Below are positions 1 through 8,441 of a stretch of 64,000 bases of DNA, piece by piece. The notes below the pieces were generated by a model. It worked only from the letters and a program-made list of their open reading frames with translations. It had not been told where the DNA came from and did not search any database. Source of the stretch: Rhodospirillaceae bacterium (GTDB lineage: Bacteria; Pseudomonadota; Alphaproteobacteria; Rhodospirillales; JABJKH01); assembly GCA_018660465.1 (NCBI GenBank), contig JABJKH010000089.1:124001-188000 (forward strand), in the 5' to 3' direction. Position 1 is the first letter of the stretch. The number at the start of each line of letters is the position of its first letter. Made by a program: the position numbers and the translations under genes.

Positions 1-972
1 AGTGCCAATGCGGAACAGGTAGCACAAGTTCTTGATCGCCTATGGGGTGGTACGGAAACAGTCATCGTTATCAGCTCCGACCTCAGCCATTATCTGGACT
101 ACGGCACAGCACAGAAGATGGACGGCGCCACGTCTCGTGCCATCGAAACCTTAAATTATGCCGACATTAGCCGGGAACAGGCCTGCGGCCGCATCCCCAT
201 CAGTGGCCTATTGGCCTTGGCCAAGCACAAAGGCATGGCGGTTAAAACCCTCGGCGTCTGCAATTCCGGCGACACGGCAGGCACCAAGGATAAAGTCGTC
301 GGTTATGGATCCTGGGCATTTTGGGAACAGAAGGGAAAAGCCGACAATTTTGAGAACGACACCAAAGAACTTTTGAATAAGTATGGTGCACAGCTTCTAC
401 ATCTGGCCGCCGACTCACTTCAATACGGCCTGACCCATGGTGAACCTTTGAAGGTAAATCTCACCGGCGGCCCGCCTGAACTCACGGCCCCAGGCGCTTG
501 CTTTGTGACCCTAAAACGCGAAGGCAAGCTTAGAGGCTGCATCGGTTCCGCCGTTGCCCACCGCTCCTTAGCCGAAGATGTCGTCGCGCGGGGTTACGAC
601 GCAGCCTTCAATGACCATCGGTTTCCCAATCTGACCGCCGAAGAACTGGATGGATTAGACCTGTCGCTCTCCGTGCTCAGCCCACAGACGTTAATGAATG
701 TCGCCGACGAAGAAGACCTTCTCCGCCAGCTTCGGCCCGGCATTGATGGCCTGATCATCGAAGACAAGGGTCTCCGCTCGTTATTCTTGCCGTCTGTGTG
801 GGAGCAATTGCCCGACGCCCAGCAATTCCTGGCCCACCTAAAACAAAAAGCAGGCATGGGACCCGGGCCTATGTCGAGCGATTTAAAGGCTTGGCGTTTT
901 ATTTCTGAGGAAATTTCCGCTGCTGACCTAGAAGACGGCGACGCTCTTTGGAAAATGTTGCCCGCCGATTAA
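1..972 (+). CDS. AmmeMemoRadiSam fusion: MEMO1 (protein B) C-terminus joined to AMMECR1 (protein A), 5'-truncated
   Basis: The reading frame is open from base 1, so the start lies outside the window; 323 residues are visible. The first ~105 match the end of a MEMO1-family domain (SSDLSHY, then ACGRIPISGLL, where the Cys aligns with a metal-binding Cys of MEMO proteins). From about residue 120 there is an AMMECR1 domain with its hallmark LRGCIGS. In bacteria these families occur with a radical-SAM enzyme as the AmmeMemoRadiSam system, whose substrate is unknown. The radical-SAM partner is not in this window and may lie upstream. The domain assignment is firm; the biochemical role is not. Confidence 0.85.
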   Translation, partial: SANAEQVAQVLDRLWGGTETVIVISSDLSHYLDYGTAQKMDGATSRAIETLNYADISREQACGRIPISGLLALAKHKGMAVKTLGVCNSGDTAGTKDKVVGYGSWAFWEQKGKADNFENDTKELLNKYGAQLLHLAADSLQYGLTHGEPLKVNLTGGPPELTAPGACFVTLKREGKLRGCIGSAVAHRSLAEDVVARGYDAAFNDHRFPNLTAEELDGLDLSLSVLSPQTLMNVADEEDLLRQLRPGIDGLIIEDKGLRSLFLPSVWEQLPDAQQFLAHLKQKAGMGPGPMSSDLKAWRFISEEISAADLEDGDALWKMLPAD

Positions 973-1031
973 CCCTTGGTTCCTCACGCTGATCTTTCTA
1001 TTGTGCCCAAAATCACTAAGGAGCAACGCTT

Positions 1032-1808
1032 GTGAGTTTGAACATTACCATCGACATGCTGGATAAGCTTGGGGACCTCGCCAAAAATGCCGGCGTGGAA
1101 ATCATGAAGATTTATAATTCGGACTTCAAAGTCGATACCAAAGCGGATAATTCGCCGGTGACGGAGGCGGATCAAATCGCCGAAACCATGATTACCGAAT
1201 ATATAAAGAAAAACATCACCGATGCCTTCCCCATCATTGGCGAAGAAGCCGTTGCAGCCGGCACCGCCCCTCAGTTGGATGGCGGCCCGTTCTGGCTGAT
1301 CGATGCCTTGGACGGGACCAAGGAGTTCATCAACAAAAGCAAAGAATTCACAGTCAATATCGCGCTGATCGACGTCAACCGCCCGGCACTTGGGATCGTC
1401 CATGCGCCAGCGCTGAATGCGACCTATTGGGGCAGTCAGATGGGGTGCTATGCCCAGGCCGCAGGTGAAAGTGAACCCCGTCAAGTCACAGCCCGCAAAG
1501 CCCCCGCGGACGGCTTGGTTGCCCTGGTCAGCAAAAGCCATAAGACACCAGAGGTGGATGAGTATCTTTCGAAGTTTACCATCAAAAAAGAAACCGCCGC
1601 TGGCAGTTCTCTAAAATTCTGCCGCATCGCCACGGGGCACGCAGATATTTACCCTAGATTAGGCCGGACCATGGAATGGGACACGGCGGCCGGACATGCT
1701 GTTTTATTCTATGCGGGTGGCAAAGTTCGTGATCTGGAGAACAACATCCTGCCGTATGGCAAACCCGAGTTTGAAAATCCGCATTTTGTTGCGACGGGCG
1801 CGGAATAA
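1032..1808 (+). CDS. cysQ: 3'(2'),5'-bisphosphate nucleotidase CysQ
   Basis: Mg2+-dependent, Li+-sensitive phosphatase of the inositol monophosphatase superfamily that converts PAP to AMP, recycling the by-product of sulfate activation. The 258-residue protein has the family's metal-binding motifs: GEE near residue 70, DALDGTKEF near 90 and EWDTAAGHA near 215. The GTG start is preceded by AAGGAGC eight bases upstream. It lies 60 bp after the MEMO-AMMECR1 gene and 11 bp before tsaC. A related inositol monophosphatase is the main alternative, but DGTKEF is typical of CysQ. Confidence 0.9.
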   Translation: MSLNITIDMLDKLGDLAKNAGVEIMKIYNSDFKVDTKADNSPVTEADQIAETMITEYIKKNITDAFPIIGEEAVAAGTAPQLDGGPFWLIDALDGTKEFINKSKEFTVNIALIDVNRPALGIVHAPALNATYWGSQMGCYAQAAGESEPRQVTARKAPADGLVALVSKSHKTPEVDEYLSKFTIKKETAAGSSLKFCRIATGHADIYPRLGRTMEWDTAAGHAVLFYAGGKVRDLENNILPYGKPEFENPHFVATGAE

Positions 1809-1819
1809 CACTCAGAAGC

Positions 1820-2761
1820 ATGACCCAGGAATTAGCAGCAACGGCGGAAGGAATCGCCACTGCGGCAGAACTCTTGCGCGCAGGTGACCTGGTTTCGTTT
1901 CCGACGGAAACTGTCTATGGCCTTGGTGCGGACGCGACCAACGACCACGCCGTCGCCGCTATTTTTGCCGCCAAGGACCGCCCCCAATTTAACCCGTTGA
2001 TTGTCCACGTGGCCGACAAGGCTGAAGCCCACCGCATCGTTGATTTTAATCCAGATGCCGACCGCCTCGCCGAAGCCTTCTGGCCCGGCGCCTTAACTCT
2101 CGTCCTGCCCAGAACAAAAGACTGCGCCGTGTCTCTGCTGGTCAGCGCCGGCTTGGATACAGTCGCCGTCAGAGTCCCCAACCACAAAACGGCGCAGGAC
2201 CTCCTACGCGCGACAGACCGCCCCGTCGCCGCGCCAAGTGCCAACCCGTCTGGCCAAATCAGCCCGACCACCGCCGCCCACGTCATGGATGGCTTGAGCG
2301 GTCGCCTCGCAGCTATTCTTGATGGGGGAAACTGTACCGTTGGGATAGAATCCACCGTCGTTGATGTATCAGGGCCTACTCCAGTCCTGCTCCGCCCCGG
2401 CGGTATTTCATTTGAGGATTTAGCCAAAACCCTCCCCTCTCTCGAAACTACAAGCGGTTCCCCGGATGCGCCAAAATCCCCCGGCATGATGGAACGCCAC
2501 TACGCCCCCAACACGCCGCTACGGCTCAATGCCACAAAAGCAGAAAACGGCGAAGCTCTTCTAGGCTTTGGCCCGGAGGCCTCCACAACCTCACTCAACC
2601 TAAGCCCGTCGGCCAACCTAACCGAAGCTGCGGCCAATCTGTTCGCGATGATGAGAGAACTGGACGAAAGCAGTGCGAAAGGCATCGCTGTTATGGCAAT
2701 TCCAGAGATAGGGCTGGGCCGAGCTATAAATGATCGTCTGCGCAGAGCTGCGACGCCTTAA
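1820..2761 (+). CDS. tsaC: L-threonylcarbamoyladenylate synthase (Sua5/YrdC/YwlC type)
   Basis: Makes threonylcarbamoyl-AMP from threonine, bicarbonate and ATP, the first step of t6A37 modification of ANN-decoding tRNAs; cytoplasmic. At 313 residues it is the long Sua5 form: a YrdC domain in the first ~200 residues (SFPTETVYGLGADAT near 27, APSANPSG near 140, ESTVVD near 177, LLRPGGI), a linker with the conserved SPGMMERHYAP, then a Sua5 C-terminal domain. It follows cysQ by 11 bp and is probably cotranscribed with it. It converges with the metallo-hydrolase gene, 3 bp away. Confidence 0.92.
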   Translation: MTQELAATAEGIATAAELLRAGDLVSFPTETVYGLGADATNDHAVAAIFAAKDRPQFNPLIVHVADKAEAHRIVDFNPDADRLAEAFWPGALTLVLPRTKDCAVSLLVSAGLDTVAVRVPNHKTAQDLLRATDRPVAAPSANPSGQISPTTAAHVMDGLSGRLAAILDGGNCTVGIESTVVDVSGPTPVLLRPGGISFEDLAKTLPSLETTSGSPDAPKSPGMMERHYAPNTPLRLNATKAENGEALLGFGPEASTTSLNLSPSANLTEAAANLFAMMRELDESSAKGIAVMAIPEIGLGRAINDRLRRAATP

Positions 2762-2764
2762 AAA

Positions 2765-3685
2765 TCAAGACTCTTCGGTTAAATATTTAAACCGAAAAGC
2801 GTCACCGTGGCGGGTAATTTCTCCCATGGACGGTGACGCAAAATGAGTCGCGCATACAAGGGTCCCACTCTCACAATAACGCTCCAGAAAAGCACGACGG
2901 GTCTGGCGGGCTAAGTCTCGGTCATAGTCCGGACGCACGGCCCAAGTTGGTTCTGCGCACTGTGCCGGACTGTGCATGACATCCCCGGTCATTACCGCGT
3001 TATTGCCGTTCGATGCGAGTCGCACGCTCATGTGATGAGGGGTGTGGCCGGGTGTTGGCTCGAACCATATCTCGTCGTCCAAGGCATGGTCTCTTTCAAC
3101 CATGACCGCCCTGTCGGCTGCAACGACGGGAAGCACGCTGTCGGCAAAATGCTCCATCGGGGTCTGTTCGTGTTCGGCTTCCCAGAAGGTCCATTCGTTC
3201 TTCGAAATAACATATTTTGCGTTTGGAAATGTCGGCACCCAGCGGCCATCAATAAGCCGCGTGTTCCACCCGACATGGTCCGCATGCAGATGTGTACACA
3301 TGACAAAATCAACGTCTTCCGGCTGAACACCGGCTTCAGCCAATCGGGCTAGGAAAGTCGCCCCCGTCTTCATATGCCAATGATGACGCTCGCGCTTTTT
3401 GTCATCGCCAACGCAAGTGTCTACTAAGATCGTATGGTGTCGCGTCCGGACCAACCAAGACTGGATCGGCAGGATCAGCATGTCAGTTTCAGAATGCATC
3501 GCCAGTGGTTTGAGCCAAGATTTATGCGGCTCCCAATCCTCTGCGCTGGTTTCAGGAAAGAAAAACGTCGGATCGATATCAGCGTTCTCGGATTCGACAA
3601 TCCGGTCTATCGAGATATCGCCTAGATTTTGTCGCAACATGAAACGAACCCACGTAGATTTTGAGAATGAAACGGAGCCGATCAT
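2765..3685 (-). CDS. MBL-fold metallo-hydrolase
   Basis: Binuclear-metal hydrolase of the metallo-beta-lactamase fold. Metal ligands are visible as THLHADHVGW near residue 131, a later Asp in MTGDVMHSP and a His in CATHFASPS. Lactonases and organophosphate hydrolases of the AttM/MPH type have a similar layout; the substrate cannot be read from the sequence. Start choice: ATG at 3685 has an AGGA six bases upstream. In-frame ATGs at 3721, 3691 and 3640 are alternatives, and the last (MLRQNLGD) matches where homologues often begin. Divergent from the PanE-like gene. Confidence 0.8.
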   Translation of the reverse strand: MIGSVSFSKSTWVRFMLRQNLGDISIDRIVESENADIDPTFFFPETSAEDWEPHKSWLKPLAMHSETDMLILPIQSWLVRTRHHTILVDTCVGDDKKRERHHWHMKTGATFLARLAEAGVQPEDVDFVMCTHLHADHVGWNTRLIDGRWVPTFPNAKYVISKNEWTFWEAEHEQTPMEHFADSVLPVVAADRAVMVERDHALDDEIWFEPTPGHTPHHMSVRLASNGNNAVMTGDVMHSPAQCAEPTWAVRPDYDRDLARQTRRAFLERYCESGTLVCATHFASPSMGEITRHGDAFRFKYLTEES

Positions 3686-3807
3686 CAACATTCCTAGGGT
3701 TTCTATAGATATATGCAACATCTATAAATTTGAGAATGCTGTGGATGGCTTTAGATGTCCCCCCTATTATAATATCCAACTAACAACAATAAGTCGGGTT
3801 CCAGAAA

Positions 3808-4851
3808 ATGAGCAAAAAAATCGCTGTGCTCGCGACGGGCGCAAATGGAAGCTGCATTTCAGCAGACCTAATTCGGGCCGGGCTCGATGTTTCTATGATC
3901 GATCAATGGCCGGCTCACGTCGCGGCGATGCAGGCAAACGGCCTGACGATCAAGACCAAGGACGACGAATATAATGTGAAGGTAAAAGCCTGTCACCTGT
4001 GTGATATGTGCGAGATCAATGAGACTTTCGATATCGTTCTGCTGACATCGAAGGCTTATGATTCGCGCTGGCTGACTGAGTTTATTGAACCCTTTCTCGC
4101 CGATGACGGACTGTTGATTGCGGTACAAAACTGCATGACGGCGGAAATGATCGCCGAAATTGTTGGGCCTGAGCGTACGGTCGGCTGCGTCGTCGAACTA
4201 GCGTCACAATTGTTCGATCCCGGAGAAGTCAGACGCAGCACCTTACAAGGGAACACCTGGTTCGGACTTGGTGCTTTCGATCCCGCGCACGAAGACCGCG
4301 TCGAAGACGCCGCCGAGATTCTCCGCCTCGTGGGAAAGGTCGGAATTACCGATGATGTACTTTCAGCCAAGTGGATGAAGCTGATGGTCAATTCCATGAC
4401 AATGGCGGTTAAGGGCATTCTCGGCGCTAGTAACGAGCAGCTGTTCAAGCTGAATGGGAAAGAGTATGCAGACGAAGTGCGATCATTGGTTCTGCGCTCC
4501 GGCGAAGAAGCATTAGCTGCTGGCCAGTTGCTGGGCTACAAGATTGTGCCGGTCTTTGGGCTGAAGCAGGATGATGTTATGAACACCAACGCGCTGCTCG
4601 AAACCCTGCTCGATAAGATGGTCGGCGATGTTGGTCCGACCGCGCTTGCGACTTCTCTACAAGATAATCTGAAAGGTCGATACAGCGAGATCGACATGAT
4701 CAATGGTCGGATCGCCGAGGAGTGCCAGTCGAAAGGCAAGCCAACGCCGGTGAATGACGTCCTTGTTGACCTAACCCGTCGCATTCACGCTGGAGAGTTG
4801 AAGCCTGACGTTTCCAACCTGGATTTGGTTCGCCAGCAGTTGGGGCGCTAG
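3808..4851 (+). CDS. Ketopantoate reductase family (PanE/ApbA-like) oxidoreductase
   Basis: 347 residues with an N-terminal Rossmann fold (IAVLATGANGSC, an altered form of the usual GxGxxG) and a C-terminal ApbA helical domain. The conserved Lys of this family fits the KWMKLMVN segment near residue 188. Near residue 285 GRYSEIDMINGRI is the substrate-side motif that carries the conserved Asn and Glu. The family includes NADPH-dependent 2-dehydropantoate 2-reductases (pantothenate synthesis) but many members act on other 2-oxoacids. No pan genes are nearby, so the family is given rather than the enzyme. It converges with the MFS gene (4 bp gap). Confidence 0.78.
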   Translation: MSKKIAVLATGANGSCISADLIRAGLDVSMIDQWPAHVAAMQANGLTIKTKDDEYNVKVKACHLCDMCEINETFDIVLLTSKAYDSRWLTEFIEPFLADDGLLIAVQNCMTAEMIAEIVGPERTVGCVVELASQLFDPGEVRRSTLQGNTWFGLGAFDPAHEDRVEDAAEILRLVGKVGITDDVLSAKWMKLMVNSMTMAVKGILGASNEQLFKLNGKEYADEVRSLVLRSGEEALAAGQLLGYKIVPVFGLKQDDVMNTNALLETLLDKMVGDVGPTALATSLQDNLKGRYSEIDMINGRIAEECQSKGKPTPVNDVLVDLTRRIHAGELKPDVSNLDLVRQQLGR

Positions 4852-4855
4852 CAGC

Positions 4856-6049
4856 TTACTCTGCCGCCACCGCCTCCTCCTCCGCTGTGTTCCGCACGGG
4901 CACCACCAACGCCGCACACAAGACCAGAACCGCCAACCCGGACAGTGTATAAAACACCATATCAAACCCGCCTGTATTATCGCGGAGGTTTGCCACCAGT
5001 GGCACGGCCGTGATGGAGACACAGAACGACAAGGTGTATTTCAAGGAGTACATCCGCGCGCGCCAGTCGCTGGCCGTGTACTTCGCGATGATGAAATCTG
5101 TGATCGGAATTTGTCCAAAGACGCCGACCATCATCATTACCCCAACCCCGATCATCGCCCAGTTATGGGAACTGGCCGCCAAGGCCAACATGGGTATTTG
5201 GATCGAGACGGTTCCGATAAAGACTGTGCGGAGCGAATACCTATCCAACAGATGCCCGACGATAACTTGAGTTATGGATGCCAATGTCAGCACACCAGCG
5301 ACGACCCATGTAACTTCCAGCATCGATGGGCCTAAATCTAACAACCGCTCATCGAACACCTTTGGCAGCGACACCGTTGTCGAATGAAAAATGATTCCGC
5401 CGCACGCAGTCGCGACAGCAATCACACAGACAACCAAAATTTGGTCTCGGCGGCTGAGGGTTAAGCTTGCGCCCACCTTCTTTTTGCCAAGGGCTTCGGC
5501 AGAGCGACGGCAACTCATCCAGTAAAAGATTCCGGTGATGATTGAGACGACACCGGGAACAATAAATGCCATCCGCCAATCATAAAAATGAATCAAAGCC
5601 CCAGCCGTAACAGGTGCCGCGGCGAGGCCTAAGTTTCCAACCACGCCATTAATGCCCATGGCTTTCCCCGTCTCAATCGCGTTTTGCGACACCATGGCAA
5701 TGCCAACAGGATGATAGATCGCAGCGAAAATACCGATAAAGGCCAAGCCAACACCGATCTGAAACAATCCCTCAGCAAAGCCAGTCACGATAGACGCCGC
5801 ACCAATGCCGATGAAGAACACCACCATCATACCTTGCCGGCTCCAGTGATCGCCGAGCCAGCCCGCAGGTAACGAACACACCCCAAAGGCGACGAACCCA
5901 AAGGTCGCCGGCAGCAAAAGATCGCCATAGGATTCATTGGGGAAAGTGTCACCCAACGCCAAAACCACCGTCGCGTAGAACAACAGAAACATGTGATCAT
6001 AGGCGTGCGCTATGTTCATAAAAAAGAATTCAGTTTTGTTTTTAACCAT
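4856..6049 (-). CDS. Major facilitator superfamily transporter
   Basis: 397 residues that are almost entirely hydrophobic, fitting about 12 transmembrane helices. A cytoplasmic-loop motif (GWLGDHWSRQG) follows helix 2, as expected for MFS carriers. The substrate is unknown. AAAGGA lies nine bases before the ATG. It is transcribed away from an AraC-family regulator gene across a 116-bp gap, an arrangement typical of an efflux or uptake pump controlled by its neighbour; that is inference from context. It ends in a string of acidic and Ala residues. Confidence 0.85.
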   Translation of the reverse strand: MVKNKTEFFFMNIAHAYDHMFLLFYATVVLALGDTFPNESYGDLLLPATFGFVAFGVCSLPAGWLGDHWSRQGMMVVFFIGIGAASIVTGFAEGLFQIGVGLAFIGIFAAIYHPVGIAMVSQNAIETGKAMGINGVVGNLGLAAAPVTAGALIHFYDWRMAFIVPGVVSIITGIFYWMSCRRSAEALGKKKVGASLTLSRRDQILVVCVIAVATACGGIIFHSTTVSLPKVFDERLLDLGPSMLEVTWVVAGVLTLASITQVIVGHLLDRYSLRTVFIGTVSIQIPMLALAASSHNWAMIGVGVMMMVGVFGQIPITDFIIAKYTASDWRARMYSLKYTLSFCVSITAVPLVANLRDNTGGFDMVFYTLSGLAVLVLCAALVVPVRNTAEEEAVAAE

Positions 6050-6165
6050 GGGATCGATCCTTTTGCCGTCACCTTATCGTCTATTAATACCGGGATTAAT
6101 CTCGACAGTCTTTCGCTATTCAGTCATATAATGTCTAGAAACAGCCACAAAGACGAAATTCTCGG

Positions 6166-6984
6166 ATGACAGATACTAAAACACTTCCCCATGTAGAAGC
6201 GTTGGAGGCCACACCGCGCCCCATCGTTGCCATGGCCAGTGACTTCTCTGCTGGCCATCGGATCGGTCGCCATGTCCACCATCATGGGCAACTGCTGTAT
6301 CCCGCCGATGGTGCGATTACGGTTTGGACGGAAGACGGCGTCTGGGTCATTCCACCGCAGCGCGCCCTCTGGGTGCCAGGCGGCATTGCCCACGACACCA
6401 TGGCGACCAGCGATGTCGCCCTTCGTACTCTGCTGGTTGAACCGGAACGCCTGCCCGCCCTACCCCAATCTTGTTGCGCCGTGAATATCACGCCGTTGAT
6501 GCGAGAACTGATCCTGCATGCCATGGACATCCCAGCGGTGTACGACGTCACCGGAGCCGATGGACGGTTCATGGGGGTGATCCTGGACCAGCTTGAACGC
6601 CTGCCCCAAGCACCGCTGCATTTGCCAATGCCCCGAGATTCTCGAATTAAGCGAATCAGCGATGTTCTGCTGGAACATCCCGACGACACCCGCACGCTTG
6701 AAGACTGGGGGTTAAGTTGCGGCGCCAGTTCGCGGACACTGTCGCGGTTGTTTGTCAGTGAAACGCGCCTGACCTTTGGTGCCTGGCGAAAGCAGGTTCG
6801 CTTGCTCAAGGCATTGGAACTTTTGGCCGCAAACAAGCCCGTCACCCAAGTCGCGTTAGACTTAGGATATGAAAGCCCCAGTGCCTTCATCGCCATGTTC
6901 CGCCGCAGCCTCGGCGACTCCCCCGCCCGCTACTTCAGGCGGGAGTCCTCAGCGAAGCAAAACCAGCCTGAGACAATTGCTTGA
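6166..6984 (+). CDS. AraC-family transcriptional regulator with N-terminal cupin
   Basis: 272 residues. Residues 25-110 form a cupin-like ligand domain (GRHVHHHGQLLYPADG, then PPQRALWVPGGIAH), and about 165-262 carry the two helix-turn-helix motifs of AraC proteins (LEDWGLSCGASSRTLSRLF, then VTQVALDLGYESPSAFIAMF). The layout resembles regulators that control an adjacent MFS exporter, such as E. coli NimR beside NimT. It is divergent from the MFS gene at 4856-6049, which is its likely target along with itself. The effector is unknown. No clear ribosome-binding site precedes the ATG. Confidence 0.88.
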   Translation: MTDTKTLPHVEALEATPRPIVAMASDFSAGHRIGRHVHHHGQLLYPADGAITVWTEDGVWVIPPQRALWVPGGIAHDTMATSDVALRTLLVEPERLPALPQSCCAVNITPLMRELILHAMDIPAVYDVTGADGRFMGVILDQLERLPQAPLHLPMPRDSRIKRISDVLLEHPDDTRTLEDWGLSCGASSRTLSRLFVSETRLTFGAWRKQVRLLKALELLAANKPVTQVALDLGYESPSAFIAMFRRSLGDSPARYFRRESSAKQNQPETIA

Positions 6985-7019
6985 GTTTGCTCGGCCAATC
7001 AGCCATTTAAGTACCCACC

Positions 7020-8426
7020 ATGACAATATCTCAAGAACACAAAGACGCACTTTCAGCCATCGTCGGTTCCAAAGGGATCGTCGATACATCCGACGACTTA
7101 GAGCCTTTTTTGGTCGAACAGCGGGGCATGTACCGGGGCAACTGTGATTTAGTTGTGCGTCCCGCCAATACCGCTGAAACTGCAAAGGTAGTTGGGGTTT
7201 GTCACGAACACGGAATCTCTATCGTCCCGCATGGGGGTAATACGGGTCTGGTCGGTGGGGGTATCCCGGACGGGGGCATCATCATCGACACCTCCCGCAT
7301 GAATGCCATCCGCAACATCGACCCGATCAACCAAACCATCACGGTTGAGGCTGGGGTGATTCTTGCTGACATCCAACAAGCCGCAGCCGACTCCGGGTGC
7401 CTGTTCCCCCTCAGTTTAGGAGCAGAAGGAAGCTGTCGGATTGGCGGCAACCTATCAACCAATGCAGGGGGGGTTGGGGTGCTTCGTTACGGCAACACAA
7501 GAGACCTGACATTGGGCCTGGAAGTGGTGCTGCCGGATGGGCGCATCTGGGACGGGCTACGGTCATTGCGTAAGGATAATACCGGCTACGATTTAAAACA
7601 GATATTCATCGGTGCGGAAGGCACGCTTGGGATCATTACAACAGCTGTGATGAAGCTCTATCCCCTTCCAAAACAACAAGAAACCGTGGTCGTTACGTGT
7701 TCGGAACCCCATGATGTACTGGATATGTTCAGCCGCGCACAAAGCGCGTTCGCTGATAGCCTTACCGCATTCGAGATGTTCCCCCGAATTGCCTTGGAAG
7801 GTGTCTTAGAACACGTCCCAGGTACCACCGATCCGTTTGACGAAATCTCTCCTTACTATGCCATCATCGAGCTTTCCAGCCCGCGCGAAGACGAAGGCCT
7901 CAAGGACGCTTTTGAGGGGCTTTTAGGGACCGCTTTCGAGAACGGCATCATCACCAATGCGGTGGTCGCATCAAGCCAGACTCAGGCCAAAGATCTTTGG
8001 CGTTTGCGGGAGACTATTCCCGAGGCGGAACGTCTAGACGGTCCCAGCTTCAAACATGACGTCACGGTCCCGGTGTCATCGGTCGCTGACTTTTTGGTCC
8101 GCGCAAAAGCCGAAGTCGAGGCGGAAATGGACGAAGTTCGGGTGATTGCCTTCGGTCACATGGGCGACGGCAACATTCACTTCAATGTCTGTAATCCGCT
8201 CAATATGGCACGTGAAGAGTTCCTAAAAGAACAAGACCGCTTCAATAAAATCGTCTATGATATCGTGACTGACATGGGCGGAAGTTTTAGTGCGGAACAC
8301 GGCATCGGTGTGCTGCGACGCAAAGAAATGACCCGCTACAAATCGGACGTGGAATTAGATTTGATGCGCGACATAAAATCGACACTCGACCCAAATAATA
8401 TTTTTAATCCTGGTAAAGTTCTTTAG
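7020..8426 (+). CDS. FAD-binding oxidoreductase, GlcD/D-2-hydroxyglutarate dehydrogenase type
   Basis: 468 residues. A PCMH-type FAD domain occupies about 40-215 (VVRPANTAETAKVV, PHGGNTGLVGGG, GGNLSTNAGG) and a FAD-oxidase C-terminal domain follows with the metal/substrate motif HMGDGNIHFNV and EHGIGVLRRKEM near the end. Relatives oxidise D-2-hydroxyacids such as D-lactate, glycolate or D-2-hydroxyglutarate and pass electrons to quinone, cytochrome or ETF. The acyl-CoA dehydrogenase gene begins 15 bp downstream, so the two are probably cotranscribed and might share ETF as acceptor (inference). Confidence 0.87.
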   Translation: MTISQEHKDALSAIVGSKGIVDTSDDLEPFLVEQRGMYRGNCDLVVRPANTAETAKVVGVCHEHGISIVPHGGNTGLVGGGIPDGGIIIDTSRMNAIRNIDPINQTITVEAGVILADIQQAAADSGCLFPLSLGAEGSCRIGGNLSTNAGGVGVLRYGNTRDLTLGLEVVLPDGRIWDGLRSLRKDNTGYDLKQIFIGAEGTLGIITTAVMKLYPLPKQQETVVVTCSEPHDVLDMFSRAQSAFADSLTAFEMFPRIALEGVLEHVPGTTDPFDEISPYYAIIELSSPREDEGLKDAFEGLLGTAFENGIITNAVVASSQTQAKDLWRLRETIPEAERLDGPSFKHDVTVPVSSVADFLVRAKAEVEAEMDEVRVIAFGHMGDGNIHFNVCNPLNMAREEFLKEQDRFNKIVYDIVTDMGGSFSAEHGIGVLRRKEMTRYKSDVELDLMRDIKSTLDPNNIFNPGKVL

Positions 8427-8441
8427 GGCAAAGTTTTGTAA

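Noticed and set aside
984-1541. 185-codon open frame on the minus strand
   Set aside because: It lies opposite cysQ, whose motifs are unmistakable, and has no family signature.
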